A stretch of DNA of 32,440 bases from contig NZ_JAQMSD010000209.1 in the NCBI RefSeq assembly GCF_028330525.1, positions 1 through 32,440 on the forward strand, in the 5' to 3' direction. Shown here piece after piece: positions 7,237-15,348 of the stretch. The position numbers and the translations under genes were made by a program. The stretch is from Spirulina sp. CS-785/01 (GTDB lineage: Bacteria > Cyanobacteriota > Cyanobacteriia > Cyanobacteriales > Spirulinaceae). Within the stretch, counting starts at the first letter, position 1. Each line of letters opens with the position of its first letter. The notes under the pieces were generated by a model. It was not told the origin of the DNA. It saw only the letters and a program-made list of their open reading frames with translations, and ran no database searches.

Positions 7237-8481
7237 TAATTGTTCTTCTATGGGTAAACGAATGGTTACTGTTGTTCCTTGATGTTCTCCTGGACTTTCT
7301 AACTTTATTGTTCCTCCCATTAAACTTAATAATTGTTGGGCAATTACAAGGCCGAGGCCAAGGCCATTGTGTTGGCGACTGGTAGAACCATCTAACATGA
7401 CAAAGGGACGAAATAGATTTTTTTGCTGTTTGGGGTCTATTCCAATTCCAGTGTCTTCTATTATAACTTGCGCGATCGCGCGACAAGTTTCCCAATCTAC
7501 ATCCTGAGTCGTCGTAATGGTAATTTTACCTTGAGGGGTAAATTTAATGGCATTTTCAATGACTTTCTGAAAGACTTGTAAGAGTTTAGAGGAATCTGCG
7601 GCCACAGAAAGAACGTCAGCCGTAAAATTCAGTTGAATATCTAAGGGTTTTGCCTTATATTGCGTCTCTAAGGAAGTTAAAGCCGACTTTAACGAGTCCT
7701 GAAGATCAATAATTTCTAATTGTAGCGACATTTGTCCGGCCTTCATTTTAGCCACAGTTAAAATTTCATTCACTAACCCCAGTAAATGGGTTGCGGACTC
7801 GTTGGCCTCTTGCAGAAACTCTTGTTCTTCCTCTCGACTCCGACACATCCCATCTAAGGCCAATTGCAAGAAACCCGTTAAACTATTTAGGGGAGTTCTT
7901 AGTTCATGGGATACGGTTTGAATAAACTCGTCTTTGAGACGATCAGTTTCTTGTAAAACTTGGTTTTTTGCTTCTAAGAGGTCTAAGAGTTCCTGTTGCT
8001 TACGGTTGGCCGTTTGTAGTTGTTGGGTTCGTCGTTGGACACGCTGTTCTAATTCTTGATTGAGGATTTGCAGTTCTTTTTGAGTATTGCGCAGTTGGAG
8101 ATGGGTTTCTACCCGGGCCAAAACTTCCTGATATTGAAAGGGTTTGGTAATATAATCCACGCCCCCTACTTCAAACCCTAAAATTTTATCTTGGATTTCA
8201 ATTAACCCACTCATAAAAATGACTGGAATTTCTTGGGTTTCTGATGAGGCTTTCAGACGACGGCAAAGTTCGTATCCGTCGATTTTTGGCATTCGGATAT
8301 CCAAGAGAATGAGATCAGGAGGACTATCTTGAATTGTATCGAATGACTCCCTCCCATCGAGAAGTTGCCGAACCCGATATCCCTGTTTATGGAGAATTCG
8401 TGTCAGCAGGTCTAAGTTATCTTGATGATCATCAATGACTAAAATATTAGGCTTAGAAGATTTAACACTAGGGTAAGTCAT
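7222..8481 (-). CDS. Hybrid response regulator-histidine kinase (REC-HisKA-HATPase)
   Basis: 419-residue cytoplasmic signalling protein without membrane segments. A receiver domain (about 12-128) has the acidic pair D17/D18, phospho-acceptor D61 and K113. A coiled coil (about 130-180) follows. HisKA has H192 in SHELRTPLNS, and the HATPase_c domain has the N box with N310, DTGIGI (343-348) and GLGLGL (373-378). The receiver comes first, so an upstream kinase probably controls this kinase's activity. The ATG overlaps the stop of the preceding kinase gene by four bases (ATGA), so the two are co-translated and likely form one signalling cascade. The last three residues and the stop are encoded by the tandem-repeat array. 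Confidence 0.93.
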
Positions 8482-9623
8482 GGTACTGTTTCTTGCAAAG
8501 TGGGCAAGCTAAACCAAAAAGTTGACCCGGGTTGGGGGGGATTCGTGATTCCCATTTCCCCCCCATGGGCTACAATAATTTGGCGACAAAGGTAGAGGCC
8601 GAGTCCCAAACCTACAGTCCGTCCGGTATTTTCTCCCCGTTGATACAGTTCAAACAAGGTGTCGGCCTTTTGGGGGTCAATTCCATAGCCATTATCGCTT
8701 ACAGAAGCAATAATATGCTGGGAATCTTCAAGTTTTGCATCTAAATTAATGGTAATTCCGGGGGGATTATGTTTGAGGGCATTGCCGATTAAATTTTCAT
8801 AAACTCGCCAAAGTTGATCTCCATCAGCGTGAATGGGGGGTAAGTCGGGGGGGATATTATTGGTGAGGGTGGCGCGATTTTTTTCGAGAATGGGTTGCCA
8901 GTCGGCGATGAGGGGGTTGAGAAATTCATGGAGGTGGAGGAGGGAGGGGTCCAGGTGAACACCCCAAATTTCAATTTCGTTTGTTTCGACGAGGGAGTTA
9001 ATTAAGTTTAACTGCCGATCGCAACTTTTGGTCATCCGTTGGACGGTTTTGCGGGGGAGGGTGAGATGGTCGTTTTGTTGCTTCTCTAGGAGGGTATTCA
9101 GTACCATACTCATGCCGACAACGGGGTTTCTCAAGTCGTGGGAGACGGCATGGAGATAGACGCGGAGGGTGTTTTCGGCTTTGGTGCGATCGCGGATTTC
9201 CTGTTGCAGTTGTTGGTTTTGTTGGTGGAGTTTCTGTTGCAGTTGACAAATTTTTAAATGATTTTCCACCCTGGCTAAGACTTCTTGGAGTTGAAAGGGT
9301 TTGGTAATATAATCCACTCCCCCCACTTCAAAGGCATTTACTTTATCCGTGGGATCATTTAAGGCACTAATAAAGATAATTGGAATATTGCGAGTATCTT
9401 CTTTTTGTTTGAGGATTTTACAAACGTCGTAACCATCTAATTCCGGCATCCGAATATCTAAGAGAATTAAGTCTGGGGGAATAGTCTCAATGACTTGTAA
9501 AGCCCGACGGCCACTAATGGATTTACGAACTTTATAGCCTTTTTCTTGCAGCATCGTGGAGAGAAGACGCAGGTTTTCGGGGATATCATCCACAATTAAA
9601 ATGTCTGCAAGATGGGAAGTCAT
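8478..9623 (-). CDS. Hybrid response regulator-histidine kinase (REC-HisKA-HATPase)
   Basis: 381 residues, first gene of the two-kinase pair. The receiver (about 7-123) has D12/D13, phospho-acceptor D56 and K108. A Gln-rich coiled coil (about 125-150) links it to the HisKA helix with H162 in the variant H-box SHDLRNPVVG. The HATPase_c domain has N281 in the N box, DNGYGI (310-315) and GLGLGL (338-343). SHDLRNP-type H-boxes are common in cyanobacterial and phytochrome-type kinases. The receiver linker motif (GGVDYITKPFQ, QEVLARVE) is nearly the same as in the downstream kinase, pointing to duplication. The two genes overlap by four bases. No sensor domain or promoter is evident. Confidence 0.92.
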   Translation of the reverse strand: MTSHLADILIVDDIPENLRLLSTMLQEKGYKVRKSISGRRALQVIETIPPDLILLDIRMPELDGYDVCKILKQKEDTRNIPIIFISALNDPTDKVNAFEVGGVDYITKPFQLQEVLARVENHLKICQLQQKLHQQNQQLQQEIRDRTKAENTLRVYLHAVSHDLRNPVVGMSMVLNTLLEKQQNDHLTLPRKTVQRMTKSCDRQLNLINSLVETNEIEIWGVHLDPSLLHLHEFLNPLIADWQPILEKNRATLTNNIPPDLPPIHADGDQLWRVYENLIGNALKHNPPGITINLDAKLEDSQHIIASVSDNGYGIDPQKADTLFELYQRGENTGRTVGLGLGLYLCRQIIVAHGGEMGITNPPQPGSTFWFSLPTLQETVP

Positions 9624-9694
9624 GGGAAGTTCAATTAGGGGTTAAGTTTTGGTTATTTGTTGTTTGTCAAGGAGGATAACTGGTAATTTTAAAT

Positions 9695-9738
9695 TATCAA
9701 CTCTCCATTATCAACTATCAACTATCAACTCTCCATTA
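9695..9738. repeat. Short tandem repeat at the 3' end of yebC
   Basis: Units of CAACTAT and CAACTCTCCATTAT are repeated. The final CTCTCCATTA copy provides the TAA stop codon of yebC on the minus strand (9736-9738). Confidence 0.8.
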
Positions 9739-10503
9739 CACCATAGCGACATTTGCCAAATCTTCGTCCATCTCAAAATTAGCGGTGACATTTTGTACAT
9801 CATCGAGGGATTCTAGGGCATCCATTAATTTTAATAGCGATCGCGCCTGATCGGGAGCAGTCACTTCCACCGACGTACTAGGAATCCAGCGTAATTCCGC
9901 TTCCTTCACCGGAAAATCGTGATTTTGCAAAGATTTGGTTAAATTATCCAAATTACTCACTTGTGTATAAACTTCCGCCCCTGGATTTTCGGGATCATCC
10001 GACATTTCATAAGTGTCGGCCTCCGCTTCCACCGAGACTTCCAAAAGTGCCGTTTCTGAGAATTCCCCTTCTAGTAAGACAACCCCTTTTTGGTCAAACA
10101 TCCAACTCACACACCCCGTCTCACCGAGGTTTCCCCCATTCTTACTAAACGCCGTCCGTAAATCGGCAGCCGTCCGGTTGCGGTTATCAGTAAACGCCTC
10201 AATTAAAACCGCCACACCGCCCGGCCCATAACCTTCATAGCGGACTTCCTCATAATTGGTATCATCATCGGTATAAGTCCCGGCCCCTTTTGCGATCGCC
10301 CGGTCAATATTACTATTAGGAATCCCAGCGGCCTTCGCCTTTTCAATAGCTGTCCTCAGTTGAAAATTGCCCTCTGGGTCAGGACTCCCATTTCTCGCCG
10401 CCACAATAATAGCACGGGATAATTGCGTAAAGGTTTTCCCCTTCTTCGCATCCACCCTCGCCTTTTGGCGTTTAATATTCGCCCATTTACTATGTCCAGC
10501 CAT
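9736..10503 (-). CDS. yebC: YebC/PmpR family protein (transcriptional regulator / translation factor)
   Basis: 255 residues from the ATG at 10503, which gives the family start MAGHSKWANIKRQKARVDAK. A GTG 18 bases upstream overlaps the ribosome-binding site GGGAGG and is not used in my model. The N-terminal basic helical domain (1-75) and the two alpha/beta domains (with RYEGYGPGGVAVLIEAFTDNRNRTA) are all intact. YebC proteins were described as DNA-binding regulators; more recently some have been linked to translation of difficult sequences such as polyproline. The 5' region on the same strand carries a glycine-riboswitch-like aptamer about 180 bases upstream and a tiny ORF with its own ribosome-binding site. 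The gene's stop lies in a tandem repeat. Confidence 0.93.
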   Translation of the reverse strand: MAGHSKWANIKRQKARVDAKKGKTFTQLSRAIIVAARNGSPDPEGNFQLRTAIEKAKAAGIPNSNIDRAIAKGAGTYTDDDTNYEEVRYEGYGPGGVAVLIEAFTDNRNRTAADLRTAFSKNGGNLGETGCVSWMFDQKGVVLLEGEFSETALLEVSVEAEADTYEMSDDPENPGAEVYTQVSNLDNLTKSLQNHDFPVKEAELRWIPSTSVEVTAPDQARSLLKLMDALESLDDVQNVTANFEMDEDLANVAMV

Positions 10504-10524
10504 ACAGATATAACCTCCCACGAC

Positions 10525-10572
10525 TCAAGGATGACCAACTACTGCTAGTTTAGCCATCATCGACCAACACAT
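10525..10572 (-). CDS. Possible 15-codon upstream ORF (leader peptide) ahead of yebC
   Basis: The minus strand has a full AGGAGG site (10582-10587) nine bases before an ATG at 10572. Translation gives MCWSMMAKLAVVGHP and stops at 10525-10527, 21 bases before the yebC ATG. It lies between a glycine-riboswitch-like element and yebC. A perfect Shine-Dalgarno site in front of so short a frame is suggestive of a leader peptide or coupling device, but the frame is too short for coding statistics and could be chance. Confidence 0.3.
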   Translation of the reverse strand: MCWSMMAKLAVVGHP

Positions 10573-10644
10573 TGCCCTATTCCTCCTATTGTAAAAGTCT
10601 TCCCCCATCCTTGAACAGAGAATGCTGTTTGAACATGGCCCAAT

Positions 10645-10677
10645 GCTGTTAAAATGCCTTATCCGTTGGTTAACAGC
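10645..10677 (-). promoter_or_regulatory. Inverted repeat just downstream of the riboswitch-like aptamer
   Basis: GCTGTTAA (10645-10652) and TTAACAGC (10670-10677) form a perfect 8-bp inverted repeat with a 17-base spacer. In minus-strand RNA it begins four bases after the aptamer core. That position suits an expression-platform hairpin. There is no U-run after it, so a simple intrinsic terminator is not supported. Alternatively it could be a protein operator. Confidence 0.45.
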
Positions 10678-10680
10678 AGA

Positions 10681-10744
10681 AACAATCCGGTTGCCTGAGA
10701 GTGAATTGGTTTTCCCCGTCGGTGATAGGGTTATCTCCCATTAC
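10681..10744 (-). promoter_or_regulatory. Glycine riboswitch-like aptamer, minus strand, upstream of yebC
   Basis: Read on the minus strand, the segment contains in order the conserved core pieces of the glycine aptamer: GGGAGA, then ATCACCGACGGGG (10714-10723 region), then CACTCTCAGGCAACCGGA (10693-10701 region). An ACCC/GGGT-type short helix lies between the first two. A short closing P1 (GUAAU with AUUGU) is possible. Only one aptamer is clear; the sequence further upstream does not show a second CTCTCAGG. Glycine riboswitches usually control glycine cleavage or transport genes. Here the only gene downstream on that strand is yebC, 178 bases away. The TRAP transporter gene on the other side is in the opposite direction and cannot be controlled in cis by this RNA. 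Confidence 0.72.
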
Positions 10745-10927
10745 GGAGAGACATTCCAGCAAAGCGCACCCTAGAAAAGCCCTTGATGAAAGGTGTATAT
10801 TACTCTCGGTGAACCTAAAAATCGCCGAAAGTTGGCTAAAAGCCTTACAGTGATTAGTTTCTAACCCTCTGCCATCTGCCTCCTGCCTTCGGATGCTGAT
10901 TACTGATTTGATCTTGGACTAGATATC

Positions 10928-12028
10928 ATGAAACGAAGAAAATTTCTCACTCAAGCTGCGATCGCCAGTGCCACCACCACCACCCTCGCCGCTTGTAGCC
11001 AAACCCCCCAAACCACCGCCACCGACAGTCTCCCCACCGTAGAATGGCGCATGGCCACCAGTTGGCCCCAATCCCTCGACACCATCTATGGAGGGGCCGA
11101 AACCGTCTGTAACCGCATCAAAGAAATTACCGGAGGCCGCTTCACCATCACCCCCTTTGCCGCAGGAGAAATTGTCGGCGGCCTAGAAGTCCTCGATGCC
11201 GTCCAAACCGGGGCAGTCGAAGCTGGCCACACCGCCAGTTATTATTACATTGGCAAAAACCCCGCCCTCGCCTTCGGCACAACAGTCCCCTTCGGCCTCA
11301 CCGCCCAACAACAAAACGCCTGGCTATATCATGGCGGTGGTTTAGAAGCCATGCACAAACTCTACTCCGACTTTAATATTATCAACTTTCCTGCCGGGAA
11401 TACCGGAGGTCAAATGGGGGGATGGTTTAAACAAGAAATTCAAACCGTTAGCGACTTAGAAGGCTTAAAAATGCGCATTCCGGGTTTAGGCGGGAAAGTC
11501 ATGGAGGCATTAGGCGTAAATGTCCAAGTCCTCCCCGGTGGTGAAATTTTCCTAGCCTTAGACCGAGGGGCCATAGATGCGGCGGAATTTGTCAGCCCCT
11601 ATGACGACGAGAAATTAGGCTTACAAAATGCCGCCGATTTCTACTATTATCCCGGTTGGTGGGAACCCGGTGCAACCCTAGAAACCCAAGTCAATTTAGA
11701 TGCTTGGAATAATCTCCCCAAGGAATACCAAGAAGCCTTTAAAACGGCGGCAAGAGAGGCCAATATTAATATGTTGGCGAAATATGATGCCCTCAACCAA
11801 GCCGCGTTAACTAAATTAGTTGAAGAAGACGGAGTACAACTAACGCCCTATTCCCAAGAAATCATGGAAGCGGCACAAGAAGCGGCGTTTGATATTTATG
11901 AACAAGATGCCAGTAATGATGCTACCTTTAAAGAAATTTATGAAAACTGGCAACAATTCCGCGATCAAGTCATGCGCTGGAATCAAATTAATCAATTGAG
12001 TTTTACGAATTTCGTAACAAGAAAATAG
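10928..12028 (+). CDS. TRAP transporter substrate-binding lipoprotein (DctP/TakP type, Gtr-like)
   Basis: 366-residue periplasmic binding protein. The N-terminus [23 protein letters not shown] has a twin-arginine motif (RRKFL) and a lipobox (LAAC), so it looks like a TAT-exported lipoprotein. The mature part begins with [21 protein letters not shown]. It carries the conserved arginine in [18 protein letters not shown], which binds the ligand carboxylate in DctP proteins. [14 protein letters not shown] and [10 protein letters not shown] match the TakP branch, which binds 2-oxo acids. The glutamate TRAP system GtrABC of Synechocystis is a close parallel in architecture. The substrate is therefore a small organic anion such as a 2-oxo acid, pyruvate/lactate or glutamate, not decidable here. 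The two permease genes follow after repeats. Confidence 0.92.
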   Translation: MKRRKFLTQAAIASATTTTLAACSQTPQTTATDSLPTVEWRMATSWPQSLDTIYGGAETVCNRIKEITGGRFTITPFAAGEIVGGLEVLDAVQTGAVEAGHTASYYYIGKNPALAFGTTVPFGLTAQQQNAWLYHGGGLEAMHKLYSDFNIINFPAGNTGGQMGGWFKQEIQTVSDLEGLKMRIPGLGGKVMEALGVNVQVLPGGEIFLALDRGAIDAAEFVSPYDDEKLGLQNAADFYYYPGWWEPGATLETQVNLDAWNNLPKEYQEAFKTAAREANINMLAKYDALNQAALTKLVEEDGVQLTPYSQEIMEAAQEAAFDIYEQDASNDATFKEIYENWQQFRDQVMRWNQINQLSFTNFVTRK

Positions 12029-12041
12029 TTAACAGTTGCGG

Positions 12042-12098
12042 GTTGATACTTAATAGTTGATAGTTGATATTTAATAGTTAATACTTAATAGTTAATAT
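12042..12098. repeat. Short tandem repeat, TTAATAGTTGATA-type
   Basis: Seven or so imperfect heptamers of the form TTAATAG, TTGATAG and TTAATAC separate the TRAP binding-protein gene from its permease genes. The two-hairpin repeat copy B follows directly. Confidence 0.8.
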
Positions 12099-12099
12099 T

Positions 12100-12149
12100 A
12101 ACCCGTTTTAACGGGTTTTCGCTATTAGCATTGGGTTTTAACCCAAGGT
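12100..12149. repeat. Two-hairpin dispersed repeat, copy B
   Basis: AACCCGTT (12100-12107) pairs with AACGGGTT (12110-12117), and TTGGGTTTTAACCCAA at 12131-12146 is a perfect palindrome. It lies between two genes of one transporter, where the stems could set the ratio of binding protein to permease by stalling or processing of the transcript. Confidence 0.8.
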
Positions 12150-12169
12150 TCATACAAATAAAAACCAAC

Positions 12170-12197
12170 TATTCCCTATTCCCTATTCCCTATTACC
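12170..12197. repeat. Short tandem repeat TATTCCC
   Basis: Four near-perfect TATTCCC heptamers end eleven bases before the small-permease ATG, so that gene has no obvious purine-rich ribosome-binding site. Confidence 0.8.
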
Positions 12198-12207
12198 TAA
12201 ATAAAAC

Positions 12208-12741
12208 ATGGATAAACTCTTAAAACTCTCCCGCATAATAGACACCCTAAACGACTGGGTAGGACGCATCACCTATTGGTTTGTTTTAGTCATGGTTGCA
12301 ATTGGGGTTTGGAATGTAATTGGGCGGTATATTGGGCGTTGGTTGGGGCAAAATTTGACCTCCAATGCCTTAATTGAAACCCAATGGTATTTATTCGCCA
12401 TTATCTTCTTATTAGGGGCATCCTATACCTTAAAACAACAAGGTCATGTCCGAGTCGATGTTTTCTATAAAAACTGGAATAGAAAACGGAAAGCCTGGAT
12501 TAATTTATTAGGGACAATTCTCTTTTTAATTCCCTTTTGTCTGATGATCTTATACTTCTCTTGGGAAACAATTTATAATTCTTGGAAAATCCTAGAAATG
12601 TCCCCAGACCCCGGCGGACTGCCTCGTTATCCCATTAAATCTATGATTCTGGTGAGTTTTGTCTTACTCATTTTACAAGGCATTTCTGAAATTATTAAAA
12701 ACATAGCCATCATTAAAAATATTCAACCGGAGGACAGTTAA
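12208..12741 (+). CDS. TRAP transporter small permease (DctQ type)
   Basis: 177-residue membrane protein with four hydrophobic helices (about 22-40, 58-75, 98-118 and 136-160), the standard DctQ topology. The family signature around GHVRVDVFY follows the second helix. It pairs with the large DctM permease to carry substrate handed over by the periplasmic binding protein, driven by a sodium gradient. It lies 179 bp after the binding-protein gene, behind repeats, and only two bases before the large permease gene. It corresponds in position to the small subunit of Synechocystis GtrABC. Confidence 0.92.
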   Translation: MDKLLKLSRIIDTLNDWVGRITYWFVLVMVAIGVWNVIGRYIGRWLGQNLTSNALIETQWYLFAIIFLLGASYTLKQQGHVRVDVFYKNWNRKRKAWINLLGTILFLIPFCLMILYFSWETIYNSWKILEMSPDPGGLPRYPIKSMILVSFVLLILQGISEIIKNIAIIKNIQPEDS

Positions 12742-12743
12742 AC

Positions 12744-14078
12744 ATGGGTTATGACTGGCTGGGCCCCGTCATGTTTGCGGGGGCATTACTTTTACTAGCA
12801 TTTGGATATCCGGTGGCCTTCTCGTTGGGGGGAACGGCCATTTTATTCGGTTTAGTTGGGGTAATTTTCGGCATTTTTGACCCGGTATTTATGACCGCGA
12901 TGCCCCAACGGATTTTTAATATTATGTCCAACTATACTCTGTTGGCTATTCCCTATTTTATTTTCTTGGGCGCAATGTTAGAAAAAACAGGCATTGCGGA
13001 ACGTCTCTTGGAAACGATGGGGATATTATTCGGACGGTTGCGAGGGGGGTTAGCGTTAGCAGTGGTAGTGGTGGGGGCCTTGTTAGCGGCCTCGACGGGG
13101 GTTGTGGCCGCAACGGTGGTGGCCATGGGGTTAATTTCCCTGCCCATCATGCTACGGTACGGCTATAACAAGCAATTGGCAACGGGGGTGATTGCTGCAT
13201 CGGGGACCCTGGGCCAAATTATTCCCCCTAGTGTGGTGTTGGTGGTGTTGGGGGACCAGTTGGGAATTTCGGTGGGGGATTTGTTTATGGGGTCCTTAAT
13301 TCCAGGAGTCCTCATGGCCGGGGCGTTTGCCCTTCATGTGTTAATTATTGCTTTTCTGAAACCGGAGTTGGCCCCGGCCTTACCCCAGGAGGTCCGGGAA
13401 ATTGGGGGAAAGGCGTTGGGCCGACGGGTGATAACGGTGATGTTGCCGCCATTGTTGTTAATTATTTTGGTGTTGGGGAGTATTTTCTTTGGGGTGGCGA
13501 CTCCGACGGAAGCAGGGGCCGTGGGGTCTTTGGGGGCGATTATTTTGGCGGGGTTGAATCGTCGTTTAAGTTGGGGATCGCTGAAACAAGCCTGTGATGC
13601 GACGTTACGCATTAGCAGTATGGTGATTTTTATTTTAATTGGTTCGACGGCTTTTAGTTTGGTGTTTCGGGGGTTACATGGCGATCGCTTTATGACGGAG
13701 ATTTTAGCAAATTTGCCTGGGGGCGCGATCGGGTTTTTGGCGGTTAATATGCTGGTGGTGTTTATTCTCGGCTTTTTTATCGACTTTTTCGAGATCGCTT
13801 TTATTATCATCCCGATCTTTGCCCCAGTGGCCCAACAATTAGGGTTAGATTTAGTGTGGTATGGGGTAATTTTGGGGGCCAACCTGCAAACCTCGTTTCT
13901 GACTCCCCCTTTTGGGTTTGCCTTGTTTTACCTGCGAGGGGTTGCCCCTCCGGAAGTGAAAACCGAGGATATTTATCGAGGGGCTATTCCGTTTATTATC
14001 CTGCAATTAATTGTTTTAGTTTTAATTATTCTGTTCCCCCCATTGGTGACATTCCTCCCTCAGTGGAGTTGGTCTTAG
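12744..14078 (+). CDS. TRAP transporter large permease (DctM type)
   Basis: 444-residue membrane protein with about twelve hydrophobic segments. This is the channel-forming subunit of a sodium-driven tripartite transporter. Family landmarks include the first-half loop [22 protein letters not shown] (about 150-170), the equivalent second-half motif [23 protein letters not shown] (about 380-402) and the [12 protein letters not shown] turn. These two pseudo-symmetric proline-rich loops bind substrate and sodium. GGAGG lies about ten bases before the ATG, inside the end of the small-permease gene. The gene is full length and ends the TRAP cluster. Confidence 0.95.
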   Translation: MGYDWLGPVMFAGALLLLAFGYPVAFSLGGTAILFGLVGVIFGIFDPVFMTAMPQRIFNIMSNYTLLAIPYFIFLGAMLEKTGIAERLLETMGILFGRLRGGLALAVVVVGALLAASTGVVAATVVAMGLISLPIMLRYGYNKQLATGVIAASGTLGQIIPPSVVLVVLGDQLGISVGDLFMGSLIPGVLMAGAFALHVLIIAFLKPELAPALPQEVREIGGKALGRRVITVMLPPLLLIILVLGSIFFGVATPTEAGAVGSLGAIILAGLNRRLSWGSLKQACDATLRISSMVIFILIGSTAFSLVFRGLHGDRFMTEILANLPGGAIGFLAVNMLVVFILGFFIDFFEIAFIIIPIFAPVAQQLGLDLVWYGVILGANLQTSFLTPPFGFALFYLRGVAPPEVKTEDIYRGAIPFIILQLIVLVLIILFPPLVTFLPQWSWS

Positions 14079-14179
14079 GGGAGGGGAAGCGACTATAATA
14101 GGGAATCAGCAAAAATGGCAATTTCAAAGCGTTATTTGTATTAAATCAATTTATGGTAAGCCCTAATTTGCGGATTGGC

Positions 14180-14229
14180 AACCCGTTTTAATGGGTTTCA
14201 GCTATTCGCCTTGGGTTTTAACCCAAAGC
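14180..14229. repeat. Two-hairpin dispersed repeat, copy C
   Basis: AACCCGTT (14180-14187) pairs with AATGGGTT (about 14190-14197), and GCCTTGGGTTTTAACCCAAAGC (14208-14229) forms the second stem. The TATTAAGGTA that follows matches the flank of copy A. Confidence 0.8.
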
Positions 14230-14357
14230 ATATTAAGGTAGCGTAAAATAATACAAATTAAATCCCCATCAAGGGAATTTTGGATCATTCAGCAATTTTT
14301 CAGAATCCTTTGCCATACTTTTCAGTAAGTGATCGACTAAAACTGCCTCAAACTCCT

Positions 14358-15191
14358 ATGAAAACCAGACTCCTCGTCTTCCCTCTCCTGCTTCTCCTGA
14401 CTGGATGTAGTTCACTCCCCTTTACCCAAGCATCCACCAACGTTTCCCAAGAGGAAACCCAAACTCACCAACCCCTCAACTATGATCCCTACGCGAAGGT
14501 TTTAGAAACTTATGTGGATGATCAAGGATTTGTCGATTATCAAGCATTACAGGAGAATCGAGACCCCCTAGACCAGTTTAACCAATCCCTGGCCCAAATT
14601 TCCCCAGAAACCTATCAATCTTGGTCAGAGGATAAACAAATTGCCTTCTGGATTAATGCCTATAATAGTTTTACTCTACAAGCGATTATTGATGAAGACC
14701 CGATTAAATCGAGTATAAAGGATATTTTTGGCGTTTGGACAATTCGCCGTTATCCCATTTTAGACGGAACTAAAACCCTTGATGATATTGAACATCAAAC
14801 CCTGAGAGTGGATTTTAATGAACCGCGTATTCATGGGGCCATTAATTGTGCGTCGATTAGTTGTCCGGTGTTACGTCAAGAACCCTACACTGGAGAAAAT
14901 TTAGACCGTCAATTAGATGACCAAATAAAACGCTGGGTTGAAGGAGAACACGGGTTACAAATTGACCGAGAGGAAGGGGTTGTTTATCTTTCGACTATTT
15001 TTGATTGGTTTGGGGAGGATTGGTTGCCTGAATATATCCCCGATTCTGGGTTTAATGGCACGAAAAAGCAAAAAGCGGCTTTAAATTTTATGAGTGAATA
15101 TCTGGGTGAAGCGAAGGCGGACTATTTGCGAGACGGGGATTATAAAGTGCGCTATTTAGATTATGATTGGGGGTTGAACAGTAAACAGTAA
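14358..15191 (+). CDS. DUF547-domain lipoprotein
   Basis: 277 residues from the ATG at 14358, giving a classic lipoprotein signal (MKTRLLVFPLLLLLTGC, Cys17). An earlier in-frame TTG at 14280 would bury this signal behind 26 residues. The DUF547 domain fills the rest, with the hallmark motifs QIAFWINAYNSFTLQ and RIHGAINCASISCPVL. DUF547 is widespread in cyanobacteria and plants and its activity is unproven; a conserved Cys and His suggest a papain-like fold. The protein should be anchored in the periplasm. The last codons (Ser-Lys-Gln-stop) are written in a tandem repeat. It sits between the TRAP genes and acs, possibly by chance. Confidence 0.9.
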   Translation: MKTRLLVFPLLLLLTGCSSLPFTQASTNVSQEETQTHQPLNYDPYAKVLETYVDDQGFVDYQALQENRDPLDQFNQSLAQISPETYQSWSEDKQIAFWINAYNSFTLQAIIDEDPIKSSIKDIFGVWTIRRYPILDGTKTLDDIEHQTLRVDFNEPRIHGAINCASISCPVLRQEPYTGENLDRQLDDQIKRWVEGEHGLQIDREEGVVYLSTIFDWFGEDWLPEYIPDSGFNGTKKQKAALNFMSEYLGEAKADYLRDGDYKVRYLDYDWGLNSKQ

Positions 15192-15222
15192 TTAGTAAAC
15201 AGTAATTAGTAATTAGCAATTA
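15179..15222. repeat. Short tandem repeat AGTAAAC/AGTAATT at the DUF547 stop
   Basis: Heptamers AGTAAAC, AGTAATT and AGCAATT follow one another. The first units encode the last three residues and the TAA stop of the DUF547 gene. Confidence 0.85.
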
Positions 15223-15348
15223 GGAAAAAGTAAGGTGTCTTTCCGATTACTCTTTCCCCTTATCGTAAAGAAACGCAAAAAAAACAAACGTATCCCCCCC
15301 TGAAAGCAGTATCGTAGTTGACAAGGAAACTTGTAGCAAAGATTACGA

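Larger units (their letters stand above)
10504..10927. other. 424-bp gap between divergent yebC and TRAP genes
   Basis: The half next to yebC carries the small upstream ORF, the inverted repeat and the glycine-riboswitch-like aptamer, all on the minus strand. The half next to the TRAP gene (10745-10927) contains TACTCTCGGTGAACC-type sequence, then a CTCTGCCATCTGCCTCCTGCCTTC repeat-like tract and a TGATTACTGATTT tract. I see no convincing promoter for the TRAP operon. Confidence 0.6.

Noticed and set aside
10681-10744. TPP riboswitch on the plus strand, suggested by CTGAGAGTG
   Set aside because: The second conserved TPP segment is missing, while the reverse strand shows the complete glycine aptamer core.
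13334-13882. 182-codon open frame antisense to the large TRAP permease
   Set aside because: It is a shadow of the permease gene; the translation is Lys/Asn/Ile-rich with no family features.
14280-14357. TTG start giving a 303-residue DUF547 protein
   Set aside because: It would put 26 residues before a clear lipoprotein signal peptide; the ATG at 14358 is the natural start.
15318-15346. Consensus -35 box TTGACA with a 17-base spacer upstream of acs
   Set aside because: The -10 position would be GATTAC, ending two bases before the ATG, so transcription would start inside the coding region.
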